A DNA stretch of 64,000 bases from Symbiodinium natans (taxonomy: Eukaryota; Sar; Dinophyceae; Suessiales; Symbiodiniaceae): NCBI GenBank assembly GCA_905221605.1, contig CAJNDS010000052.1, forward strand, positions 124,001-188,000, read 5' to 3'. The position numbers and the translations under genes are program-made. The notes under the pieces were generated by a model that was given only the letters and a program-made list of their open reading frames with translations, was not told where the DNA came from and did not search any database. Shown piece by piece: positions 45,530 through 55,878 of the stretch (within the stretch, counting starts at the first letter, position 1; the number at the start of each line of letters is the position of its first letter).

Positions 45530-47723
45530 GTGAGAGTGAGAGTGAAAGAGTGAGGAAGCGAGGACGACGGAGTGAGAGGAAAGTGATGCAGTGACGGGCA
45601 GCGGAGGAGTGGTGAAGCCATGGGACCCCACGTGATTTCTATGTCTGCCAACTTTTCTTCGGCGCCTAACAGGCATAGGTCGTCTTTGAACACTTGTAAC
45701 AATGTTCAGTTTAGAAGATAAGCGACTTGGGAAAAAACCTGGATTAAAATTCTGGTCGGTCTTCGGATCTGGCCTCATTACCCTACGTCTGCTGTGCGTG
45801 GGGACCCTTTCAATAGTATTATAGGGTCCCGAGTCCCCATGGCCACAAATGCATTTTTCCGGGGAAAAATACGCCGTGAGGCCACAACAAGGCCACAACA
45901 GGCCACAAACGTGTGTTTTTGAGGCCACATCAGGCCACAACAGGCCACAAACGTGTGTTTTTGAGGCCACGTCGGCCACAACAGGCCACAAACGTGTGGT
46001 TTTCAGGCCACGTCAGGCCACAACAGGCCACAAACGTGTCGCAACAAAGCAAGACCGTGTGGGTTTGAGGCCACATCAGGCCAACTTGTTTGGTTTCGAG
46101 ATTGTTTTTTGGGGCTTGATTTTCAGCAAGTCCTAGGAGACCAAGTCGTTCCTGTACTGTACACATGTTTGCCAGTTTACGCGACTCCAAATCTGGGGTC
46201 GAAAAATCTAGGCAATTCTGGCTTCGCGTGTGTGGGCCTCCCCTGTGCACGTTTCTTTCATGTTGATCGCTTCCACAAGAAAGCTGCCCTCGGAGGTCGT
46301 GGTTCTCAGTAATTGATCTTTCCACGTTAAGTGCTTGTCTGTGGGCCAGAGTCGCCTGAGTGTAGCAGTCTGGAAAGCGCGGGATTGAGCCCAAAAATAA
46401 AAGAATTCGCGACCCCAAAACTGGGGTCGCCAAACGGCCCCAATTTTGGGGTCGCGGTTTCACGCCTCCAATTCAGTTCCAAATTGTGCTGCGGGAGCTG
46501 GTCCATTTCGCGGCACCATTTTTGGGACCGCGAGACGGCCCCATTTTTTGGCACCGAATTTGAGCCTGTGGGCTCAAGCAACCGGATCTCGTTGGCTGCG
46601 CACCTGCCCTTGTTCTAGTCACTTTGGGCAGCGTCGCGCTGAGCGCACGGGGGCTTGTCCGAAGCAGCTGCACACTCGTCTTTGTAATGCTGCAGTGAGG
46701 CAGAACTGCAACTGTGCACGTTTCTGTCATGTTGATCGCTTCCACAAGAAAGCTGCCCTCGGAGGTCGTGGTTCTCAGTAATTGATCTTTCCACGTTAAG
46801 TGCTTGTCTGTGGGCCAGAGTCGCCTGAGTGTAGCAGTCTGGAAAGCGCGGGATTGAGCCCAAAAATAGAAGAATTCGCGACCCCAAAACTGGGGTCGCC
46901 AAACGGCCCCAATTTTGGGGTCGCGGTTTCACGCCTCCAATTCAGTTCCAAATTGTGCTGCGGGAGCTGGTCCATTTCGCGGCACCACTTTGGGCAGCGT
47001 CGCGCTGAGCGCACGGGAGCTTGTCCGAAGCAGCTGCACACTCGTCTTTGTAATGCTGCAGTGAGGCAGAACTGCAACTGTGGAGGCCCGTCCTCGCGAA
47101 GCCAGAATTGCTTGTGTTTTGCGGCCCTGAAAGCGGGGTCGCCCGACTTCCCCGGAACTTGGGCTTCGTCCTGGCAATTCTGCTGGTCCGCCAGTTGAGC
47201 TGCAGGTCTTTGTCGGTGCCCTTCAAGCTCGGGAAGTTGACCAACGTGGCTCAACGTTTTCTGCTGTTGCGCAGAGTCGTCTGCTGGACATTGCAGAATG
47301 AAAGCTTTTGGCAGGCTTGGGCTTTGAACAGCGAGGATACCTACTGTACAGGAACGGCTTGTGCTCCTAGCGAATCAGCTGTTGCCGAGCACCCTCATTG
47401 GGGTTCTAACAATGGTCAGGTTGTGGGGCTGGTGAACGGATGCCACAAGTGCATTCGCGCATGCTTGGACATATTTTGGCGCTGTCTCCAATCTCAGTTT
47501 TTGCGGCAGTTAACGCGCCGTTGATGGGTCAGACCTGTCTATACAGCATTTTGAATTTATAGCACCATCGACCCTGGTCTTTGCCAGAGCCAAACAGACG
47601 TATGTTTTGGAGCAGCAAGTGCTTGCGTGTGAGAGAGTGACAGAGTGTCTGTGAGTGTGTGAGGATGAGAGTGAGAGCGAGAGCGAGAGCGAGAGTGAGA
47701 GTGAGAGTGAGAATGAAAGTGAG

Positions 47724-47808
<85 letters not shown>

Positions 47809-50063
47809 AAGAGTGAGGAAGCGAGGACGACGGAGTGAGAGAAAGTGATGCAGTGACGGGCAGCGGAGGAGTGGTGAAGCCATGGGACCCCACGTGATTT
47901 CTATGTCTGCCAACTTTTCTTCGGCGCCTAACAGAGCATAGGTCGTGTTTGAACACTTGTAACAATGTTCAGTTTAGAAGATAAGCGACTTGGGAAAAAA
48001 CCTGGATTAAAATTCTGGTCGGTCTTCGGATCTGGCCTCATTACCCTACGTCTGCTGTGCGTGGGGACCCTTTCAATAGTATTATAGGGTCCCGAGTCCC
48101 CATGGCCACAAATGCATTTTTCCGGGGAAAAATACGCCGTGAGGCCACATCAGGCCACAACAGGCCACAAACGTGTGTTTTTGAGGCCACGTCAGGCCAC
48201 AACAGGCCACAAACGTGTGGTTTTCAGGCCACGTCAGGCCACAACAGGCCACAAACGTGTCGCAACAAAGCAAGACCGTGTGGGTTTGAGGCCACATCAG
48301 GCCAACTTGTTTGGTTTCGAGATTGTTTTTTGGGGCTTGATTTTCAGCAAGTCCTAGGAGACCAAGTCGTTCCTGTACTGTACACATGTTTGCCAGTTTA
48401 CGCGACTCCAAATCTGGGGTCGAAAAATCTAGGCAATTCTGGCTTCGCGTGTGTGGGCCTCCCCTGTGCACGTTTCTTTCATGTTGATCGCTTCCACAAG
48501 AAAGCTGCCCTCGGAGGTCGTGGTTCTCAGTAATTGATCTTTCCACGTTAAGTGCTTGTCTGTGGGCCAGAGTCGCCTGAGTGTAGCAGTCTGGAAAGCG
48601 CGGGATTGAGCCCAAAAATAGAAGAATTCGCGACCCCAAAACTGGGGTCGCCAAACGGCCCCAATTTTGGGGTCGCGGTTTCACGCCTCCAATTCAGTTC
48701 CAAATTGTGCTGCGGGAGCTGGTCCATTTCGCGGCACCATTTTTGGGACCGCGAGACGGCCCCATTTTTTGGCACCGAATTTGAGCCTGTGGGCTCAAGC
48801 AACCGGATCTCGTTGGCTGCGCACCTGCCCTTGTTCTAGTCAGTTTGGGCAGCGTCGCGCTGAGCGCACGGGGGCTTGTCCGAAGCAGCTGCACACTCGT
48901 CTTTGTAATGCTGCAGTGAGGCAGAACTGCAACTGTGCACGTTTCTTTCATGTTGATCGCTTCCACAAGAAAGCTGCCCTCGGAGGTCGTGGTTCTCAGT
49001 AATTGATCTTTCCACGTTAAGTGCTTGTCTGTGGGCCAGAGTCGCCTGAGTGTAGCAGTCTGGAAAGCGCGGGATTGAGCCCAAAAATAGAAGAATTCGC
49101 GACCCCAAAACTGGGGTCGCCAAACGGCCCCAATTTTGGGGTCGCGGTTTCACGCCCCCAATTCAGTTCGAAATTGTGCTGCGGGAGCTGGGTCCATTTC
49201 GCCGGCACCATTTTTGGGACCGCGAGACGGCCCCATTTTTTGGCACCGAATTTGAGCCTGTGGGCTCAAGCAACCGGATCTCGTTGGCTGCGCACCTGCC
49301 CTTGTTCTAGTCACTTTGGGCAGCGTCGTGCTGAGCGCACGGGGGCTTGTCCGAAGCAGCTGCACACTCGTCTTTGTAATGCTGCAGTGAGGCAGAACTG
49401 CAACTGTGGACGCCCGTCCTCGCGAAGCCAGAATTGCTTGTGTTTTGCGGCCCTGAAAGCGGGGTCGCCCGACTTCCCCGGAACTTGGGCTTCGTCCTGG
49501 CAATTCTGCTGGTCCGCCAGTTGAGCTGCAGGTCTTTGTCGGTGTTTTCTGTGGATAGGAGGCCCTTCAACCTCGGGAAGTTGACCAACGTGGCTCAACG
49601 TTTTCTGCTGTTGCGCAGAGTCGTCTGCCGGACATTGCAGAATGAAAGCTTTTGGCAGGCTTGGGCTTTGAACAGCGAGGATACCTACTGTACAGGAACG
49701 TCTTGTGCTCCTAGCGAATCAGCTGTTGCCGAGCACCCTCATTGGGGTTCTAACAATGGTCAGGTTGTGGGGCTGGTGAACGGATGCCACAAGTGCATTC
49801 GCGCATGCTTGGACATATTTGCTGTCTCCAATCTCAGTTTTTGCGGCAGTTAACGCGCCGTTGATGGGTCAGACCTGTCTATACAGCATTTTGAATTTAT
49901 AGCACCATCGACCCTGGTCTTTGCCAGAGCCAAACAGACGTATGTTTTGGAGCAGCAAGTGCTTGCGTGTGAGAGAGTGACAGAGTGTCTGTGAGTGTGT
50001 GAGGATGAGAGTGAGAGCGAGAGCGAGAGCGAGAGTGAGAGTGAGAGTGAGAATGAAAGTGAG

Positions 50064-50143
<80 letters not shown>

Positions 50144-51286
50144 AAAGAGTGAAGAAGCGAGGACGACGGAGTGAGAGAAAGTGATGCAGTGACGGGCAGC
50201 GGAGGAGTGGTGAAGCCATGGGACCCCACGTGATTTCTATGTCTGCCAACTTTTCTTCGGCGCCTAACAGAGCATAGGTCGTCTTTGAACACTTGTAACA
50301 ATGTTCAGTTTAGAAGATAAGCGACTTGGGAAAAAACCTGGATTAAAATTCTGGTCGGTCTTCGGATCTGGCCTCATTACCCTACGTCTGCTGTGCGTGG
50401 GGACCCTTTATAGGGTCCCGAGTCCCCATGGCCACAAATGCATTTTTCCGGGGAAAAATACGCCGTGAGGCCACAACAAGGCCACAACAGGCCACAAACG
50501 TGTGTTTTTGAGGCCACATCAGCCACAAACGTGTGTTTTTGAGGCCACGTCAGGCCACAACAGGCCACAAACGTGTGGTTTTCAGGCCACGTCAGGCCAC
50601 AACAGGCCACAAACGTGTCGCAACAAAGCAAGACCGTGTGGGTTTGAGGCCACATCAGGCCAACTTGTTTGGTTTCGAGATTGTTTTTTGGGGCTTGATT
50701 TTCAGCAAGTCCTAGGAGACCAAGTCGTTCCTGTACTGTACACATGTTTGCCAGTTTACGCGACTCCAAATCTGGGGTCGAAAAATCTAGGCAATTCTGG
50801 CTTCGCGTGTGTGGGCCTCCCCTGTGCACGTTTCTTTCATGTTGATCGCTTCCACAAGAAAGCTGCCCTCGGAGGTCGTGGTTCTCAGTAATTGATCTTT
50901 CCACGTTAAGTGCTTGTCTGTGGGCCAGAGTCGCCTGAGTGTAGCAGTCTGGAAAGCGCGGGATTGAGCCCAAAAATAGAAGAATTCGCGACCCCAAAAC
51001 TGGGGTCGCAAACGGCCCCAATTTTGGGGTCGCGGTTTCACGCCTCCAATTCAGTTCCAAATTGTGCTGCGGGAGCTGGTCCATTTCGCGGCACCATTTT
51101 TGGGACCGCGAGACGGCCCCATTTTTTGGCACCGAATTTGAGCCTGTGGGCTCAAGCAACCGGATCTCGTTGGCTGCGCACCTGCCCTTGTTCTAGTCAC
51201 ATTGGGCAGCGTCGCGCTGAGCGCACGGGGGCTTGTCCGAAGCAGCTGCACACTCGTCTTTGTAATGCTGCAGTGAGGCAGAACTG
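37523..51286 (-). repeat. Right tandem array, same unit as the left array in inverted orientation
   Basis: Unit boundaries, equivalent to the left-array unit starts, are at 38187, 40066, 42446, 44353, 46246, 48467 and 50825. Complete units are 1879, 2380, 1907, 1893, 2221 and 2358 bp, with partial units at both ends. Left and right arrays share the same two variants of one site: a GTTAGGCG form (left units 1, 4, 5; most right units) and a TTCAAAACGCGGCG form (left units 2, 3, 6; right unit near 43760). They therefore come from one common pool. The array ends in an assembly gap, so its true length is unknown. Confidence 0.92.
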
Positions 51287-51386
51287 NNNNNNNNNNNNNN
51301 NNNNNNNNNNNNNNNNNNNNNNNNNNNNNNNNNNNNNNNNNNNNNNNNNNNNNNNNNNNNNNNNNNNNNNNNNNNNNNNNNNNNNN
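51287..51386. other. Assembly gap of 100 N
   Basis: Exactly 100 unknown bases, a conventional placeholder. The join between the array and the gene to its right is not supported by sequence. Confidence 0.98.
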
Positions 51387-51917
51387 TGAAGGAGCTGATA
51401 AACATAATTTCGAGAAAGCAACAAACATGGAGCCGGTGCCACTGGCAGCATTAGATCATCAGATGTGCAGGCGTGCATCAACTTGTCAGCTTCTCTGAGG
51501 CCGGAGCAGCAAACAAACCAGATCTCCGAAATCATATGCATTACGTCTGACCTCTGAATCCTTCAGACCGTGGCCGACCAAAGACTCAAATTCTAAATCG
51601 GTGCGGAAAAAAGGGGACTGCGCGAACTCCTGATGAGACGACCATGACAAAACCCTGCATGCGTTTTGGCGAAATAGTCTCATCCCTTTTTTCCACACAG
51701 GCTTGTTGGAGACCCCCCCTCGGCACACCGCTCCTGGCGAGATGCTCAAGGCTAGGTACTCACAATCTTCATCATCTTACGAGCTAACTTTTGATACGCT
51801 GTTGAAGGAGCTCTGGTAAACTGAAGATCCTGATGGACTCTAAAGCCCCATCTTCTTTGCAAAGGCATCCCCCAAAAAAAAAAACTCCCCAGAGGCCTCA
51901 GACTTTCAAAGGCTGGT
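51387..51917. other. 3' flank of the large membrane-protein gene
   Basis: No gene is recognised. It contains an 11-nt A run at 51873-51883 and short minus-strand open frames without motifs. It is probably 3' untranslated and intergenic DNA of the gene ending at 51918. Confidence 0.5.
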
Positions 51918-53441
51918 TCACAGTTCGAGGCAGTCGTCGACGAAAGCTTGTTCTGCAAAAAGGCCCATGGCGTGCTGAACCAACTCCACGGCATCGGCTT
52001 GCGGCATCTGGCTCATGCGCCGAATGGCCCGCTGCAAGTCTGGCGGAGTGCAGGTGAAGGGCCCTTCTTGGCTTGTCAAGGCATTCAGCTGCTGCATCCA
52101 CAAGCCGCCGATGCGATATCTGGCGATCAGGCTCGGAAGGCTTGCATGAGCCGTGGCCAAGGAGCATATTACTCCAGGGTTAGGTAGTTCATCCTGATTC
52201 AGCTGCTGTAGCCAGAAAGCTACGAACTCCTCGTTAGCGTTGTAGAGCACCAAATGCTGGAACTGCGGCCCCGTGCGAAGTACTGTATCTCGCACCTGCT
52301 GAAGACCAAGCTTCATGTTGGAGCCCATTTCCCGGAATGACTTTCTGAAGCTTCGAGGGCGCTTCCTCGTTCTGACGTAATTGGCTTCAAAAGACCATGT
52401 GAGCCTCAGCATCTCCGCCTCGGCCTCCTCTCTCAAAAGAGGCAGGACAAGGTTGAGGGCAAAGCGTCGCGCCGCACCCAGCAATCTCCTCGCCAACGAC
52501 TTTGCTCGCTTGGGCGGGGCCACGACTGCATCCCGCAGCATCTGAGAAGCAAGGTGAGCGAAGAAGTAGACGCACGCCAGCAGAAGTACCAAGAAGAGTA
52601 TGTAAGCAACTATGCGGGTGGTGAAGGAATCGGTGTTCAAAATGAGCATTGCAGCCACAGCGCCGAAAAGCAGAAAGCGGATTGTGGAGAGCATCACCTC
52701 CACAACGTCCAGGACCTGAGCCTGGTCGTTCGCATAGGGCTTGACCCATGCAGCCAGCAAGGCCTGAAGGCCTGAGAGGAGTGGAAAGAGCAGTACCTTG
52801 GCTTCCGGCTCACGGACGACGGAGGTGTAGGTGACGAGCATCATCAAGAGGACGTCCGCCCTCTTCACAAGTATGTCCCACCACCAGTACTGTAGCTCGA
52901 GGCCCTGGTAAAAGTAGCCAAACTGCCTGTGCTTGTCCGGAGACGCGCGATCTTCCATACTCAGCTTTGCAGCCAAAACCAGTGGGATGCCCAGGCACCA
53001 CACCACGAGGCCAGCAACGGCCAGTGCGGCGGAGGGGAAGTGCTCGCTGGACCAGCAGACCACATCCGGATTCGGGACGAGGCGAAGGCTGACGACATCC
53101 TCCTCCCGGATGGGGACACACCAAATCATGCACAGGAAGCTGGACAACAGCCCAGGCCACAGCGAGACGACAGCCACCCATGCGACGGGCAGGCACTGGT
53201 ACAGCAGCTCGCCAAACGAAGCGTTCGGGGTGAAAAGTCCAAAGTCCAACCTGTCCATAGCCTCGTCGACATCATAGTCCATGTCGAGCTGGGCAGCCGC
53301 GCTGTTTCGCAGATCCCGCACCTTCGTCTCACTCGTCACGGACCGCTTTCTCAGGGTCTCTGTAGTGGAGTCTGGCTGTTTCCGGTCCTTCCACAGGCGC
53401 ACAGGGTCCGAAGTATCAGTATAGCACACACACACACACAC
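51918..53441 (-). CDS. C-terminal multi-pass membrane exon of the large extracellular protein
   Basis: The open frame gives 507 aa, but its first Met lies inside a (CA)n tract, so the true exon probably begins somewhat later, near the Lys/Arg-rich part (about residue 18 onward). Hydrophobic segments lie at about 84-108, 136-158, 192-209, 216-233, 252-270 and 275-297. The LELQYWWWDILVKR stretch before the third is typical of membrane C-termini in protist GCC2/GCC3 receptor-like proteins. About 210 cytoplasmic residues follow, basic and then Gln/Leu-rich. It continues the topology begun in 55879-57848, and I infer that both belong to one gene. Ligand and function are unknown. Confidence 0.7.
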   Translation of the reverse strand: MCVCVCYTDTSDPVRLWKDRKQPDSTTETLRKRSVTSETKVRDLRNSAAAQLDMDYDVDEAMDRLDFGLFTPNASFGELLYQCLPVAWVAVVSLWPGLLSSFLCMIWCVPIREEDVVSLRLVPNPDVVCWSSEHFPSAALAVAGLVVWCLGIPLVLAAKLSMEDRASPDKHRQFGYFYQGLELQYWWWDILVKRADVLLMMLVTYTSVVREPEAKVLLFPLLSGLQALLAAWVKPYANDQAQVLDVVEVMLSTIRFLLFGAVAAMLILNTDSFTTRIVAYILFLVLLLACVYFFAHLASQMLRDAVVAPPKRAKSLARRLLGAARRFALNLVLPLLREEAEAEMLRLTWSFEANYVRTRKRPRSFRKSFREMGSNMKLGLQQVRDTVLRTGPQFQHLVLYNANEEFVAFWLQQLNQDELPNPGVICSLATAHASLPSLIARYRIGGLWMQQLNALTSQEGPFTCTPPDLQRAIRRMSQMPQADAVELVQHAMGLFAEQAFVDDCLEL

Positions 53442-53445
53442 ACAC
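53424..53445. repeat. (CA)n microsatellite
   Basis: About 11 CA units at the 5' edge of the membrane exon. It encodes the spurious MCVCVC start. Confidence 0.9.
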
Positions 53446-53704
53446 CTTCCGCAAGTGTTGTGGTATGTGCAGATCTACGCTTCCGACATGTTTCTTGGAC
53501 GAAGAACTAATTCAATCATAGCAGGAGGTGATTGAACCTGCATGGTTGAGTCTACTCAGCGTCTACATGATGGCAAAGCGACGACGCCGTAGAAGGTTTC
53601 CACTTGGAGCAGAAAAAAACTACAGTGCTTGAATTCACCCTGAATTTCTGCTACTACGTGTTTTCCAGTGCTCTTGAAGTACCATAGCACATGACACACT
53701 GTCA
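53446..53704. other. Non-coding stretch between exon and telomeric repeats
   Basis: No gene or motif is seen. Confidence 0.5.
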
Positions 53705-53775
53705 CTAAACCCTAAACCCTAAACCCTAAACCCTAAACCCTAAACCCTAAACCCTAAACCCTAAACCCTAAACCC
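53705..53775. repeat. Interstitial telomeric repeat (CCCTAAA)n, first block
   Basis: About ten perfect copies of the heptamer CCCTAAA (TTTAGGG on the minus strand), the repeat used by plants and reported for dinoflagellates. There is single-copy DNA on both sides, so this is not a chromosome end. Confidence 0.95.
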
Positions 53776-53856
53776 ACTGAAAGTAAGGCCGTGCTGCCAA
53801 GATCATGGGCATCAGGCTTTGACCCGAGTTGCAATGAGGACCGTCTTGCTCGATGC

Positions 53857-53971
53857 AACCCTAAACCCTAAACCCTAAACCCTAAACCCTAAACCCTAAA
53901 CCCTAAACCCTAAACCCTAAACCCTAAACCCTAAACCCTAAACCCACCCCAAACCCTAAACCCTAAACCCC
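53857..53971. repeat. Interstitial telomeric repeat (CCCTAAA)n, second block
   Basis: About 12-13 perfect heptamers (53857-53945) are followed by a short degenerate run to 53971. It is separated from the first block by 81 bp of unrelated sequence, and both blocks have the same orientation. Confidence 0.95.
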
Positions 53972-55267
53972 GTTGATTTGGCTATTGTGCTTTGGGCCTT
54001 CGGAGTAGAAGCTAGGAAAACTGCGAGTGATACAACGCTCGGGGGCCACGTTGCTAGATGTTTCTCAGGTCTGGTAGCCTAACAGAATGTCCAACAAGCA
54101 ATTCTAGCTTGCGAGGCGCCCGGCTTCTGTTTTGAGAACCTCATACAGCAAGACTTGGCCCTTGTTGGTAGTCTTCCGATCCTCCACATCGGGCAGCCAG
54201 CCTACGATTCACAGCCGAGTCTTGAAGCTCGCCGGCGTTCGTAGCTCGACTGAGTCTGGCCGTCCTTTGACGCTGGTACGAGTCCTGAAGTTGTTGGCAT
54301 GCTGAGCCTGGTTTTTTGGCACATCTTCCATTGTCTAGGCTCGCTCGTTCATTACTGGCTCTGGCAGACAGAGATATTGTTTCTATGGGCAGTTCGTGCT
54401 TCTTTGATGCATATCTAATGCTTGCCACGGTGGGCACATAGTAGCATTGACGCCCGCATTCGGTGATGACATACCAAGGCAGGTTGTTTGTACGGGTCAA
54501 TGTCGTGCGTCGTCGACTCATTCAAGCAGACCGTCTTCGGAAATGGAGTTTTCAATAGTTGCCAAAAAAAAGATTCGGGGCAAAGCGGGCAGGGCAGCTG
54601 TACACCGGAGCACACATGAGAGAAAAATGAACCACGTAGTTCATCCTAAGCCTCAGCCTCGTTGGAGGCTGAGGGGTTTGGCTGGTTATGAATTCAAAGC
54701 GATTGTATCTGCTTGCCAGAGCTCGAGCATCATATACAGCAAACGTGGCAACTGGATCTCGGGCTGACTCATCGACAGTTCTGGATGCCCCCTGTTGGAG
54801 TCAAAGCACAAAACCCAATGCCGCAAGCAAGACCTAGGTTGCTTTTCACGCGGGGCTGGCACTTACATAAACTCAGAAAACAAACAAGTACATCTGGCGA
54901 AGGAAACCTAGGGTCACCCATTCCCCAGAACTCTTCCAATGCATTGTGCGGCGGACCTGAAATAATTACAGGCCTTGAATTCGAAGGTTTACTGGTAATG
55001 ACAAGGAGATGCACATTGTGGTTGCTGGGATACCTACGGTATTCGGTCGTATGCGTGCGCAGATCCTCGATATTCTTGAACACGTTGTGCACAAACACAC
55101 ATGCTTGTTTCGGCAGAAGGCAGATGAAACGGGTTCCGCGGTCATGCCGACCCAGCAGTGGCACAATGCATTTGCACATTTTGCACATCTTGCAAACGTA
55201 CAACACACTTTTAGCTCTTGTAGAATCTGGGAAGAGCAAGGCGCCCATGTAGTCGCGAATGTCGTCT
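53972..55267. other. Probable intron or intergenic DNA, with one unassigned minus-strand frame
   Basis: A minus-strand frame from an ATG at 55248 to a stop at 54769 (159 codons) has a protein-like composition, including the Cys-rich CKMCKMCKC. No family is recognised and it has no clear splice context. The remainder shows nothing recognisable. Confidence 0.4.
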
Positions 55268-55309
55268 CTACCAGAAACTGCCACATGTTGCCCATATGAA
55301 GAACTGGAC

Positions 55310-55399
55310 CCCCTTGGGCCTTGTCCTCGATCTCGTCGTCGTGATCAATGATAGCATCGTCGACGGCCGGGCCCTGCACGACTGCCGCACAAAATATAC

Positions 55400-55436
<37 letters not shown>

Positions 55437-55690
55437 TTCTCTCGTTTTGGAAAAACGGCCACATGCTGCCCACAAACCCAGACACCTGCGTGCCTCGTAC
55501 TGGATTTCGAAGTCGTGATCAGTGATAGCATCCTCGGCGGCCGGGTCCTGAGCGACCACGGCACAAAATATCCATTCTGTTGTTTTTGAAAACGGCCACA
55601 TGCTGCCCACAGACCCAGACACCTGCGTGCCTCGTTCTTGATCTCGAAGTCGTGATCAGTGATAGCATCGTCGGCGACCGGATCGTGAAT
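55310..55690 (-). repeat. Three-copy tandem repeat with an (AT)n insertion
   Basis: Copies aligned on GTGATCA-TGATAGCATC start at about 55341, 55515 and 55652, giving spacings of 174 and 137 nt. The first interval is lengthened by the (AT)n run at 55403-55434. On the minus strand each copy can encode a D-P/A-x-x-DDAITDHDFEI-like peptide, the third diverged. Two copies are in one phase and one is shifted. This may be duplicated exon sequence or simply a young tandem duplication. Confidence 0.65.
55403..55434. repeat. (AT)n microsatellite
   Basis: About 16 AT units inside the tandem repeat. Confidence 0.95.
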
Positions 55691-55834
55691 GATCACGTTG
55701 TTGGCGACGGGGGCACCATTGGATGCCAGCACTTGGTCGAGCAGGCCGGCAAAGTCGGAGGCTCCAGTGGCCAACTCCCTCGCCAAAGAAACGTCCAGTG
55801 TTGTTGCCTTCAAATCGCATTTATCCATGAGGGT
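55691..55834 (-). CDS. Possible small exon downstream of the cysteine-rich exon
   Basis: The minus-strand phase from about 55834 reads MDKCDLKATTLDVSLAREL and continues into the first tandem-repeat copy with ordinary coding composition. It lies just 3' of the stop at 55879 but in another phase. No convincing splice pair of normal size links the two, so this is a tentative call. Confidence 0.25.
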
Positions 55835-55878
55835 GGTGCTCGATGTATACTTCACGAACTATACTACCCCTACATGAC

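Noticed and set aside
53424-53441. MCVCVC as the true N-terminus of the membrane exon
   Set aside because: It is the translation of the (CA)n microsatellite. The exon start is probably further downstream.
54141-54521. 126-codon Arg/Ser-rich minus-strand frame
   Set aside because: Low-complexity basic composition, no motif and no splice context; likely chance.
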